Below, one piece after another: positions 1-7,691 of a stretch of DNA of 51,144 nt. This stretch comes from SAR202 cluster bacterium. Lineage in GTDB: Bacteria; Chloroflexota; Dehalococcoidia; Lucifugimonadales; UBA826. The notes under the pieces are model-generated. The model did no database searches. It worked only from the letters and a program-made list of their open reading frames with translations, and had not been told where the DNA came from. Location of the stretch: NCBI GenBank assembly GCA_022447825.1, contig JAKUTY010000011.1, positions 1 through 51,144 of the forward strand, written 5' to 3'. A program made the position numbers and the translations under genes. The stretch's first letter is position 1. Each line of letters starts with the position of its first letter.

Positions 1-623
1 CCTTTGTTAGAAATTGAATCTCTTTCCCACAAAGCGATTTGAATCGCATTATTAGCGTTAATTACTGTAACATAATCAGCCTGAAATCCTGGTAACATGA
101 TAGGTTTTTTATCAGGAAATCCCATGATGTTCATGAATCCTCCTAAAGCGAATAAAATCATAGGCGTAGATTTATATGTGCTATATGGTCCAGATAGTCC
201 AAATGGCGTGACAGATATTTCAATAAGATTATGGTTTTGTTTGACGAAAAAATCCTTTGAAATTTTTAGTGATTCTCTAGCTTTTAAATCCCAGTCTTCT
301 ATGAGAATATCAGATTTATTAATGAGATTTTGTAAATTTACAAATCCTTCTTTGTTTGTCCAATCCATGACCACACTTTTTTTACCTGTGTTGTTATGGA
401 GAAAAAGTGCGCTAGATTCTAGTTCATTTTCGCAGGGAATCATGGGGCCAAATTTTCTGCTCCAGTCACCTTCAGGTGGAAGTTCAACTTTTAGTACCTC
501 AGCGCCAAGTCCGGCTAGGATTTTCCCGCAATGTGGTCCAGCAACTCCTTGTGCAACTTCAACTACTTTAATGCCTCTGAGAGGTTCATAGAGATTGGGT
601 ATTTTTTCAACAGTTTTTATCAT
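1..623 (-). CDS. CaiB/BaiF family (class III) CoA transferase, 3' end cut off by window
   Basis: The frame is open from an ATG at 623 to the window edge, about 207 codons, so only the N-terminal half or so of a roughly 400-residue family is present. After a short lead the translation has LRGIKVVEVAQGVAGPHCGK, the family's opening strand and loop, then ILAGLGAEVLKVELP (A-D-V/I-K-E-P region), NNTGKKSVVMDW, and VTPFGLSGPY, which matches the SGFGQ/TPFG-x-x-GPY segment of class III CoA transferases. These enzymes move CoA between acyl groups through an aspartyl-CoA intermediate. The usual Asp position is not certain from the part visible. The gene lies downstream of tRNA-Lys on the same strand with a 135-base gap. 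The substrate cannot be told from sequence. SAR202-like genomes often carry many such genes, which fits the rest of the window. Confidence 0.88.
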   Translation of the reverse strand, partial: MIKTVEKIPNLYEPLRGIKVVEVAQGVAGPHCGKILAGLGAEVLKVELPPEGDWSRKFGPMIPCENELESSALFLHNNTGKKSVVMDWTNKEGFVNLQNLINKSDILIEDWDLKARESLKISKDFFVKQNHNLIEISVTPFGLSGPYSTYKSTPMILFALGGFMNIMGFPDKKPIMLPGFQADYVTVINANNAIQIALWERDSISNK

Positions 624-644
624 TAAATTTCTAAAGCTTTGATT

Positions 645-664
645 AAGTATGCGAAAGTATACTT
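645..664. promoter_or_regulatory. Imperfect inverted repeat upstream of the CoA transferase
   Basis: AAGTATGC and AGTATACTT face each other about 20 bases before the CoA transferase ATG at 623. It could be an operator or a weak hairpin in the leader. There is no T-run, so it is not a terminator. Nothing else recognisable is seen in 624-758. Confidence 0.25.
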
Positions 665-758
665 TTAATGATGCTTAAGAGTAAAACATACTATGCAAAT
701 TATCAAAAACTAGCAATAAAATTAATTTATAGATGATTTTAGAAAAAACATCATAAGT

Positions 759-834
759 TGGTGAGCCGGGTGAGATTCGAACTCACGACACATGGATTAA
801 AAGTCCATTGCTCTACCAACTGAGCTACCGGCCC
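759..834 (-). tRNA. tRNA-Lys (anticodon UUU)
   Basis: The minus strand folds as a standard cloverleaf. The acceptor GGGCCGG pairs with CCGGCTC (one G-U), followed by TA and a D arm GCTC/GAGC with AGTTGGTA in the loop. The anticodon arm is ATGGA-CTTTTAA-TCCAT, giving UUU (Lys). The T arm is GTGAG-TTCGAAT-CTCAC, the discriminator is A, and CCA is encoded. The gene lies 43 bases past the stop of the signal peptidase gene on the same strand and may share its transcript. Confidence 0.97.
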
Positions 835-877
835 TAACTTTCTAAAAACAAACACTTATTATCAGATAGTAACGAGT

Positions 878-1477
878 TTATCGCAATCCTTTAGACGTTG
901 TTAGAAAAGAATTGCATATACTCGATCCATATTTGAAGAAATATTTCCCTATTACATGCTCATCAGAAATAGTTCCCCAGTTCCTAGAGTCGTTACTGGC
1001 TGTTCTATTATCTCCTAAAACATAATATTGCCCTTTCCCTACTATAGCTGGTGCCAAATATTCTGATTCAGGATTTTTGTTAATTAAGTAAGGCTCTTGA
1101 AGTTTCAACTGATTTACGTAAACATCTCCATATTTTATTTCAATATGGTCACCTTCAAGACCAATAATTCTTTTTACGAAAAATCTTTTTGGATCGTTGG
1201 GAAATTTGAATATTATAATTTCACCTCTATTTGGTTTATCAAAAATATAGTTGTAATTTTCTGGATTTGAAAAGTATGGTGTTTTCCAGTAAGAGATTTT
1301 CTCGGCAACTACGCAATTTCCTTCTTGAATATTGGGGTACATACTCGACCCTTCTACTTGGAAGTTTTGAACAGAAATGTGAAAGCAGCATATTATTAAG
1401 GAAATTAATAATATTGTTTCGATCATTTCTCTTATAATCGATTTTGTCATTTGAGATAAAATTTTCATAGACATCAA
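878..1477 (-). CDS. lepB: Signal peptidase I
   Basis: Cleaves signal peptides from exported proteins at the outer face of the membrane. A single N-terminal membrane segment covers about residues 17-34. The catalytic Ser is residue 45 in VEGSSMYP, and the general-base Lys is residue 102 in RFFVKRIIGLEGD. The later box GDNRTASNDSRNWG is the family's conserved C-terminal motif. At 199 residues it is the size of a compact bacterial type I peptidase. Several ATGs lie close together at the 5' end (residues 1, 2, 4 and 10), so the exact start is open. It is divergent from a lipoprotein gene with a 54-base gap that must hold both promoters. There are lipoproteins in the window but no lspA. Confidence 0.95.
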   Translation of the reverse strand: MMSMKILSQMTKSIIREMIETILLISLIICCFHISVQNFQVEGSSMYPNIQEGNCVVAEKISYWKTPYFSNPENYNYIFDKPNRGEIIIFKFPNDPKRFFVKRIIGLEGDHIEIKYGDVYVNQLKLQEPYLINKNPESEYLAPAIVGKGQYYVLGDNRTASNDSRNWGTISDEHVIGKYFFKYGSSICNSFLTTSKGLR

Positions 1478-1531
1478 TTATATATCCTCTATCATAGTTG
1501 TATTAATCTTATTCAGTATTGAGAGAGATGT

Positions 1532-2374
1532 ATGAACATAAACGTAAAAATTTTCCTTTTGTTCGCTGTGCTGCTGATTACATTTGTATCTTGTGAATCT
1601 GACGATTCAACAGCTATACAAGTCCCTGCCCCAGCACTTTCTGGGACATTAACAAATCAATTCCCATCAACTGCTAATGTATCGTCTAGAATTGATTCAT
1701 CTACTGATTTCAGCTCTAACACTTCTGAAACTATTTCAGTTTCTGCACAAGGTAGTAAAATGGTTGAACCCGATCTAGCCTTATTAAATGTAGGCGTTGA
1801 AGTTTTTGCTGAAACCGTTACTTTAGCAAGAAATACTGCAGCAAAATCTATTGATTCTATTGAAAAATCTTTATTTAAGAATAATGTAAATAAAGCGGAT
1901 GTTCAGACAAATCGTTTTGATATATCTCCTAGATATGATTATGAAGAATTAACAGTTAATGGAAGAAGGATTGGTTCTCAAATTTTAGTGGGATATACTG
2001 TCACAAATTCATTAAGAGTTAAGATCAGGGATTTAGATAAGGTCGGACAGATTATAGATGATGCTTCTAATGCAGGAGGAGACTTTACAAGGATTAATAG
2101 CATTACTTTTAGTGTTGATGATTCAAGTTCATATCAATCAGAACTTCGTGCGTTGGCAGTTCAAAAAGCCATAGAGAAAGCTTCACATTATGCTGAATTA
2201 ACTGGAGTAATTCTTGGCCCATTGGTGTTTTTGTCGGAAGGGAGCTCCGCAGTTTCATCGACATTTGAAAATTATGGAATGAGAGCTATGGCTTCTGCAC
2301 CTTACTCTACTAATATCAGTGGTGGAGAATTAGAATTATCATTGAGTATTAATGTAATGTTTGGAATTCAATAA
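1532..2374 (+). CDS. SIMPL-domain (DUF541) lipoprotein
   Basis: The N-terminus is a lipoprotein signal: Lys5, a hydrophobic run, then TFVSC with the lipidated Cys at residue 21. A Ser/Thr-rich spacer follows to about residue 68. The rest is a SIMPL domain: ISVSAQGSKMVEPDLALLNV opens it, the AARNTAAKSI-type helix and NRFDISPRYDYEE follow, and it ends in ELELSLSINVMFGIQ. SIMPL proteins form periplasmic or cell-surface oligomers of poorly known function; some are linked to envelope stress. A GAGAGAG ribosome site precedes the ATG. It lies 16 bases before dcd and probably heads that transcript, but no metabolic tie to dcd or riboflavin genes is evident. Confidence 0.85.
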   Translation: MNINVKIFLLFAVLLITFVSCESDDSTAIQVPAPALSGTLTNQFPSTANVSSRIDSSTDFSSNTSETISVSAQGSKMVEPDLALLNVGVEVFAETVTLARNTAAKSIDSIEKSLFKNNVNKADVQTNRFDISPRYDYEELTVNGRRIGSQILVGYTVTNSLRVKIRDLDKVGQIIDDASNAGGDFTRINSITFSVDDSSSYQSELRALAVQKAIEKASHYAELTGVILGPLVFLSEGSSAVSSTFENYGMRAMASAPYSTNISGGELELSLSINVMFGIQ

Positions 2375-2390
2375 GTTTTTGGAGATTTAA

Positions 2391-2963
2391 ATGGTTTTAA
2401 GTGATAGAACTATTAGAGAAGAAATAGCTGCAGGAAGAATTGTAGTAGATCCATTAGGTGAAAATTCAATTCAGCCTGCTAGTGTAGACGTGCATTTAGA
2501 TAATACTTTTTTAGTTTTTCGAAATTCTAGACTTCCATATATTGACGTAAGAAAGGATTTAAAAGATTTAACTGAAAAAGTTGAAATCAAAGATGATGTC
2601 CCATTTATTTTACATCCCGGAGAATTTGTTTTAGGAAGTACTTTGGAGCAAATTGAATTACCCGATGATTTAGTAGCTAGAGTAGAAGGAAAAAGCTCTT
2701 TGGGGAGATTGGGATTATTGATTCATTCTACTGCAGGGTACGTTGACCCCGGATTTAAAGGACATTTAACTTTAGAACTTAGTAATGTGGCTAATCTTCC
2801 AATTACTTTGTATTTCAAAATGAAGATCGGTCAATTATCGTATTTGAGATTAACTACTCCTGCAGATCACCCGTATGGTTCCCCAATTTTAGGAAGTAAA
2901 TACCAAGGTCAAACAGTCCCAACGGCTAGTAAAATTCATCAGGATTTTGAAACTACAGATTAA
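2391..2963 (+). CDS. dcd: dCTP deaminase
   Basis: Converts dCTP to dUTP and feeds dTMP synthesis. The signature region is complete: [18 protein letters not shown], then [17 protein letters not shown], which carries the catalytic Glu of the family, and a Q-rich nucleotide-binding tail ([19 protein letters not shown]). At 190 residues it has standard family length. A GGAG box lies 8 bases before the ATG. It ends one base before the ribD ATG, so both are on one message. Some family members also hydrolyse dUTP, and the sequence alone does not settle mono- versus bifunctional activity. Together with mazG, it is one of two nucleotide-pool enzymes in the window. Confidence 0.95.
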   Translation: MVLSDRTIREEIAAGRIVVDPLGENSIQPASVDVHLDNTFLVFRNSRLPYIDVRKDLKDLTEKVEIKDDVPFILHPGEFVLGSTLEQIELPDDLVARVEGKSSLGRLGLLIHSTAGYVDPGFKGHLTLELSNVANLPITLYFKMKIGQLSYLRLTTPADHPYGSPILGSKYQGQTVPTASKIHQDFETTD

Positions 2964-2964
2964 A

Positions 2965-4038
2965 ATGTCATATATGCATTTAGCTTTGGAAGCTAGCAAG
3001 AAATCTTTGGGGATCTGCAACCCAAATCCTGCTGTAGGAGCAGTAATTGTAAAAGATGGAGTAGTTCTTTCTACCGGATGGACAGACAAGCCAGGGTTTG
3101 ATCATGCAGAAAAAATGGCTATACAAAATTGTCAAAGTGATCTCACTGGTTCATCATTGTATGTCACTTTAGAACCATGTTGTCATTATGGAAGAACTCC
3201 ACCTTGCACGGATTTAATAATTAATTCAGGTATTTCAGAAATATATATTTCTGTGAAAGATCCTGATAAAAGAGTTAATGGAAAGGGAATACAAACGTTA
3301 TTAAATGCAGGGTTAACTGTTGAAGTAGGTGATAATGAGTTTGAATCCCAGAAAATAATGGAGTCTCATTTTAAATATTCACGTACTCTGCTCCCATTTG
3401 TTACTGTTAAATTTGCTATGAGTTTAGATGGTAAAATTACTACTAATTCAGGGGAGTCTAAATGGATTACTAATGAAAAATCCAGAGATTATGTTCATTT
3501 TCTTAGGGCAATAAATGATGGAGTGATGATAGGTTCTAAAACTGCAATGATTGATAATCCTACATTAACCTCTAGAGGTAAACATGCTCCTGAGTCAGGT
3601 AGGCAACCTATGAGAATACTTTTAGATTCTAGTTTGAAAACTCCAACCGATTTCAACATTTTTAATGCCGATGCTAAAACATTAGTTGCGACATCTAATG
3701 ATACAGATGTAATTAATCTTCCAAATGGTCATGTAATCAAGAAAATTGGAAAAAATAATGGGAAATTAAATTTAGATGAAATTTTAAAAATATTGGGAGA
3801 AATGCAAATTAAATCAGTTCTTATTGAAGGTGGAAGCCAATTAATAGGAGATTTTTTTGATAAAAAAAAGATAGACAAAATACAAGCTTTTGTTTCTCCT
3901 AAAATTTTTGGAGGACATCAAGCTAAATCTCCTGTTGGAGGAAAAGGTTCTGAAACAATGAAGGATATTGAAAAACTATCGGATATTAGTTATAAAACGT
4001 TTGATGATGATTTTTTAATTACAGGATATGTAAAATAG
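2965..4038 (+). CDS. ribD: Bifunctional diaminohydroxyphosphoribosylaminopyrimidine deaminase / reductase
   Basis: Carries out the second and third steps of riboflavin synthesis: deamination of the pyrimidine and reduction of the ribosyl chain. The N-terminal deaminase domain has NPNPAVGAVIVKDG, the zinc ligands in DHAEKMAI, and LEPCCHYGRTPPCTD. The reductase domain starts at about residue 140 with VKFAMSLDGKITT and contains GVMIGSKTAMIDNPTLTSR and VLIEGGSQLIG. I place the start at the ATG at 2965, directly after the dcd stop. A TTG six codons upstream overlaps dcd and is less likely. The following gene starts 7 bases after the stop. Confidence 0.95.
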   Translation: MSYMHLALEASKKSLGICNPNPAVGAVIVKDGVVLSTGWTDKPGFDHAEKMAIQNCQSDLTGSSLYVTLEPCCHYGRTPPCTDLIINSGISEIYISVKDPDKRVNGKGIQTLLNAGLTVEVGDNEFESQKIMESHFKYSRTLLPFVTVKFAMSLDGKITTNSGESKWITNEKSRDYVHFLRAINDGVMIGSKTAMIDNPTLTSRGKHAPESGRQPMRILLDSSLKTPTDFNIFNADAKTLVATSNDTDVINLPNGHVIKKIGKNNGKLNLDEILKILGEMQIKSVLIEGGSQLIGDFFDKKKIDKIQAFVSPKIFGGHQAKSPVGGKGSETMKDIEKLSDISYKTFDDDFLITGYVK

Positions 4039-4045
4039 GATACTC

Positions 4046-4627
4046 ATGTTTACAGGAATTGTTGAAGAATTAGGTAAAATTTTAAAAATATCAGATTCGG
4101 AAATTCACATTCAAGCTAGTGTAGTTTTATCTGACTTAGAAGTGAAAGACAGTGTTTCAGTAAACGGGGTTTGTTTAACTGCAGTAGAAAAATCAGATGA
4201 CAATTTTCTAGTCAATGTAGTCCCTGAAACTTTACGGAGAACAAATTTAGGTACATTGTCTTCTGGATCCCTTGTTAATTTGGAAAGATCAGTTTCTTAT
4301 GGTGGCAGAATTGGCGGTCATTTAGTACAAGGACATGTAGACGGTACAGGTGAAATTACTGAAATCATACCTGATGGGGATGCAGAGATAATTGTTATTC
4401 AGATTGATAGACAATTTTCAAAATATATTGTTGAAAAAGGCTACATCTGCGTGGACGGAGCTAGTTTAACAGTTGTAAAATGCGACGAAAATTCATTTTC
4501 AATCACTTTAATTCCATACACTAAGAAACACACAGTATTTGGTATTAAAACTGTGGGTGACCTTGTCAATATTGAGGTAGATATGATTTCAAAATATGTT
4601 GAAAACATTCTCAAGTTAAATAACTAA
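4046..4627 (+). CDS. ribE: Riboflavin synthase, alpha subunit
   Basis: Catalyses the final dismutation of two 6,7-dimethyl-8-ribityllumazines to riboflavin. It begins with the family hallmark MFTGIVEELG and contains two tandem lumazine-binding repeats, each with a hallmark stretch: DSVSVNGVCLTAV and GRIGGHLVQGHVDGTG in the first, YICVDGASLTVV and the C-terminal VGDLVNIEVDMISKYVE in the second. At 193 residues it is slightly short but complete. It sits between ribD and ribBA on one message. Confidence 0.95.
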   Translation: MFTGIVEELGKILKISDSEIHIQASVVLSDLEVKDSVSVNGVCLTAVEKSDDNFLVNVVPETLRRTNLGTLSSGSLVNLERSVSYGGRIGGHLVQGHVDGTGEITEIIPDGDAEIIVIQIDRQFSKYIVEKGYICVDGASLTVVKCDENSFSITLIPYTKKHTVFGIKTVGDLVNIEVDMISKYVENILKLNN

Positions 4628-4637
4628 AGGAATTCTT

Positions 4638-5870
4638 ATGCCACTTTCTACAATCGAAGAAGCTGTTGAAGATATAAAAAACGGCAAAATGGTAATTATT
4701 GTTGATGATGAAGATAGAGAAAATGAAGGCGATTTAACAATGGCTGCCGAAAAAATCACCCCTGAAGCTATAAATTTTATGGCAACTTATGGAAAAGGTC
4801 TGATATGTGTTCCTATGTTAGGAGAGTATTTAGAAAACTTGAACTTACCTCTAATGGTTCCCCAAAATACTGCTCCTCTGAGTACAGCATTTACTGTTTC
4901 TGTAGATTATCTTAGAGGCACTTCCACAGGGATTTCTTCCAATGATAGGTCTGCAACTATTAAAGCATTAATTGATCCTGAAACAAAACCCGAAGATTTG
5001 GGTCGCCCTGGTCACATTTTCCCTCTTAGATATATGGATGGTGGAGTTTTAAAAAGAACAGGACAGACAGAAGCCTCTGTTGATATTTGTAGAATTGCTG
5101 GTTTAAAAGAGGCGGCTGTTATTTGTGAAATAGTGGCTGAAAACGGCGAAATAGCTCGAATGCCAGATTTAGAAATTTTTGCAAAAACACATGATGTGAA
5201 AATTATTACTGTTGCCGACTTAATCGCTTATAGAAGAACCCATGAAAAATTGATTGACAGAATTGCTGAAGCAAAAATTCCTACTCGTTTTGGTGACTTT
5301 AGAATTGTTTCTTATTCTAGTGTCGTAGACAAGTCTGATCATATTGCACTAATCAAAGGTGAAATTAACTCTAATGAACCTGTTTTAGTCCGAGTACATA
5401 GTGAGTGTTTGACTGGGGATGTTTTTGGGAGTAATAAATGTGATTGTGGAGATCAAATAGACATAGCTATGGAGCAAATTTCACAAGCTGGATCAGGAGT
5501 TTTACTTTATATGCGTCAAGAGGGTAGAGGTATTGGCATTCATAACAAATTAAAAGCATATGCTTTACAAGATCAAGGTTACGACACTGTCGATGCAAAC
5601 GTTGAATTAGGATTTCCCCCTGACCCAAGACAATATGGGATTGGAGCTCAAATTTTAGAAGATTTAGGGATTAGGAAAATGAGATTAATCACTAACAACC
5701 CCACTAAAAGAGTAGGACTAGAAGGGTTTAATCTGGAAATAACAGAAACTATTCCGATTATTGCAAAATACCGTAAAGAAAATATTGATTATATGGATAC
5801 GAAAAGAACTAGAATGGGTCATTTATTAGATTCAACTGATTTAGTAGTGGATGAAGATATAAATGAATGA
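4638..5870 (+). CDS. ribBA: Bifunctional 3,4-dihydroxy-2-butanone-4-phosphate synthase / GTP cyclohydrolase II
   Basis: Makes both starting materials of riboflavin. The N-terminal half (about 1-200) has DDEDRENEGDL, the acidic loop of the butanone-phosphate synthase, plus GHIFPLRYMDGGVLKRTGQTE. The C-terminal half (about 205-405) has the GTP cyclohydrolase II zinc ligands in CLTGDVFGSNKCDCGDQ, the catalytic MRQEGRGIGI, and TNNPTKRVGLEG. A GGAAT box lies a few bases before the ATG. The last 8 bases overlap ribH. I see no FMN riboswitch core upstream of this gene, of dcd or of the SIMPL gene, so regulation of the operon is not evident. Confidence 0.96.
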   Translation: MPLSTIEEAVEDIKNGKMVIIVDDEDRENEGDLTMAAEKITPEAINFMATYGKGLICVPMLGEYLENLNLPLMVPQNTAPLSTAFTVSVDYLRGTSTGISSNDRSATIKALIDPETKPEDLGRPGHIFPLRYMDGGVLKRTGQTEASVDICRIAGLKEAAVICEIVAENGEIARMPDLEIFAKTHDVKIITVADLIAYRRTHEKLIDRIAEAKIPTRFGDFRIVSYSSVVDKSDHIALIKGEINSNEPVLVRVHSECLTGDVFGSNKCDCGDQIDIAMEQISQAGSGVLLYMRQEGRGIGIHNKLKAYALQDQGYDTVDANVELGFPPDPRQYGIGAQILEDLGIRKMRLITNNPTKRVGLEGFNLEITETIPIIAKYRKENIDYMDTKRTRMGHLLDSTDLVVDEDINE

Positions 5871-6330
5871 ATATTTAAAAGAAAACCTAGATGGACCAAA
5901 TATATCTATTGGAATTGTCGTTGCTGAATATAATAGTTTTGTCACCTCAAAATTATTGGATGCAACTAAACGAACCATGATTTCTTACGATATTCTTTCC
6001 GAAAATATTGTTATTCTAGAAGTTGCGGGAGCATTTGAGATTCCTGTAATAGCATCTAGGCTTGCCAAATCTAAAAGATTTGATGCAATTATTTGTCTTG
6101 GGGCTGTAATTAAAGGTGAAACAGACCATTATGAATATGTTTCTTTAGCTGTCACACAAGGGATTTCTAGAATTGCTCTTGATAATGATATTCCGGTGAT
6201 TTTTGGAGTATTAACAACTCATAATGTTGAACAAGCTCTAGATAGAATTGGCGGGAAAAAAGGTAATGAAGGTGAAGATTATGCAGTGGCAGCATTAAAA
6301 GCGATTCATTCAATTAATCAGATCATTTAA
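5863..6330 (+). CDS. ribH: 6,7-dimethyl-8-ribityllumazine synthase
   Basis: Condenses the butanone phosphate with the ribitylamino-pyrimidine to give lumazine. Recognisable parts are SIGIVVAEYNSFVTSKLL at the N-terminus, VAGAFEIPVIA, CLGAVIKGETDHYEYVS with the conserved His, and FGVLTTHNVEQALDRIGGKKGNEG. The usual G-x-T-P-H box has Asp in place of Pro but keeps the His. At 155 residues it is standard. Its ATG overlaps the end of ribBA by 8 bases. Two phosphatase-family genes follow directly and may provide the missing dephosphorylation before this step. Confidence 0.95.
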   Translation: MNEYLKENLDGPNISIGIVVAEYNSFVTSKLLDATKRTMISYDILSENIVILEVAGAFEIPVIASRLAKSKRFDAIICLGAVIKGETDHYEYVSLAVTQGISRIALDNDIPVIFGVLTTHNVEQALDRIGGKKGNEGEDYAVAALKAIHSINQII

Positions 6331-6332
6331 AT

Positions 6333-7265
6333 ATGAAATTTGATCAAGATTACTTAAAAAAAATTGAAAATTATGCTTTTAAAATTGCTCATGAATCAGG
6401 AGAAATCTTACATTCTTATTTCCCCGACATAATTAAATCTCAAGATTTAACTATTGAATATAAAGATTTGAATTTACGTGATCCCGTCACTGAAGCTGAT
6501 AAAAAAATTCAATCTTTCTTGTCAGAGAAAATTAAAAGTGAATTTCCTGATCATGGAATTGTTGGAGAAGAAGGTGAAGCTCAAAATGATTTAGCTACAG
6601 ATTATGTTTGGGTATTAGATCCTTTAGATGGGACTAGAAATTTTATGTACGGGTTTCCAATTTACGCTTGTTCTATAGGTGTTCTATATCAAGGAGAGCC
6701 CGTTGTTGGAGCCATCTTTATTCCTTGGCCGAATTCTATTAATTCAGGTAGAGTTGTTCATGCAAGTCTAGGTAATGGTTTTAGTATTGATGGAGATACT
6801 ATAAATACCTCTAAATCTAGAAATCTTGATGGGAATTCGTTAATTACTCTCCCTGGTTTTTTTCACAAAAGATATAAATTTTCTAATGATTTTTTGCCTA
6901 TTTCAGGAGAATTGAGAATGGGAGGTAGTATTGCATACGAAATACTAATGGTTGCTTTAGGAATTTCTCAATATGCAGTTATTTCTTCAGCATATTTGTG
7001 GGATATAACTGGAGGATTAGCAATAATTAAAGAAGCAAACTGTTCTGCATTAAGTGTAAAAATCAACAAAAATGAGTCTCAATGGTCAAAGATCGATCCC
7101 TTAGTGCAAGATTGGCAGTCTGGAGTCACTAAATTATCAGATTTACGTCTTAGAACCAATCCTATGTTAATAGCTCCTACTAATTATATTGATGAATTGA
7201 AAAATAAAATTTCCAGAAAAAATAGCTCAATTAAAAAAGTAGTAAATGGGATTTTTAATTCGTGA
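6333..7265 (+). CDS. Inositol-monophosphatase-family phosphatase
   Basis: A Mg-dependent phosphatase fold. Metal-binding elements are in order: GEEGE at residues 78-82, DPLDGT at 96-101 and WDITGG at about 223. DPVTEAD at 50-56 is the usual early motif. Family members hydrolyse inositol phosphate, histidinol phosphate, PAP, fructose bisphosphate or other small phosphates. The sequence does not name the substrate. The position, 2 bases after ribH, makes the riboflavin intermediate 5-amino-6-ribitylamino-uracil 5'-phosphate a reasonable candidate, but that is inference. The C-terminal stretch of about 60 residues is basic and has no recognised motif. It overlaps the next gene by 4 bases. Confidence 0.85.
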   Translation: MKFDQDYLKKIENYAFKIAHESGEILHSYFPDIIKSQDLTIEYKDLNLRDPVTEADKKIQSFLSEKIKSEFPDHGIVGEEGEAQNDLATDYVWVLDPLDGTRNFMYGFPIYACSIGVLYQGEPVVGAIFIPWPNSINSGRVVHASLGNGFSIDGDTINTSKSRNLDGNSLITLPGFFHKRYKFSNDFLPISGELRMGGSIAYEILMVALGISQYAVISSAYLWDITGGLAIIKEANCSALSVKINKNESQWSKIDPLVQDWQSGVTKLSDLRLRTNPMLIAPTNYIDELKNKISRKNSSIKKVVNGIFNS

Positions 7266-7684
7266 ATATTTTTTTTGACGTTGATTACACAATTATGTCT
7301 ATGGATGGGAAAATTAGACCACATACTCAGGAAGTTTTTTCCCAATTTATTTCTTTGGGGCATACTATTTATATTTGGTCAGGAGTAGGGTTGAGACATA
7401 AAGATATTGATAGATTAGGATTAACTGATTTTGTGTCAGGAATTTTTGTAAAACCTGTTACTGAATACGAAACAGGCATTCAGAGATTCCAGGTTGATCC
7501 TAGACCAGATTTTGTAATAGATGACCATCGTGAAATAGTTGAGTTTTTTGGAGGATATCATGTGTCCCCATATTATTTTAAAGATGATTCGGATAACGAA
7601 ATTTTAGAACTCTTTGAAAATACTATTAAATATTTTGAAACAGGTTTATCCGATTCGAAAAAATTATTTCATCAACATAATTGA
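7262..7684 (+). CDS. Small HAD-like phosphatase without cap domain
   Basis: Begins at GTG, overlapping the stop of the preceding phosphatase gene. The HAD nucleophile motif is present as FFDVDYT (Asp6 and Asp8, with the second acting as general acid). Motif II Ser is in YIWSG at about residue 40, and the acidic metal loop is DFVIDDHREIV at about 83. At 140 residues there is no room for a cap, so larger substrates or proteins are possible. It sits in the riboflavin operon between a second phosphatase and mutL. Riboflavin synthesis needs a phosphatase that is usually supplied by HAD enzymes encoded elsewhere, so this gene is a candidate. No obvious Lys of motif III is assigned with certainty (KP at about 64 is possible). 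Confidence 0.7.
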   Translation: MNIFFDVDYTIMSMDGKIRPHTQEVFSQFISLGHTIYIWSGVGLRHKDIDRLGLTDFVSGIFVKPVTEYETGIQRFQVDPRPDFVIDDHREIVEFFGGYHVSPYYFKDDSDNEILELFENTIKYFETGLSDSKKLFHQHN

Positions 7685-7691
7685 TTTACTC

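Noticed and set aside
97-591. Plus-strand frame of 164 codons near the left edge
   Set aside because: It is antisense to the class III CoA transferase, whose minus-strand translation shows clear family motifs. The plus-strand frame has none.
1478-2390. FMN riboswitch for the riboflavin operon
   Set aside because: Neither the gap before the SIMPL gene nor the 16 bases before dcd contains the conserved FMN-aptamer segments.
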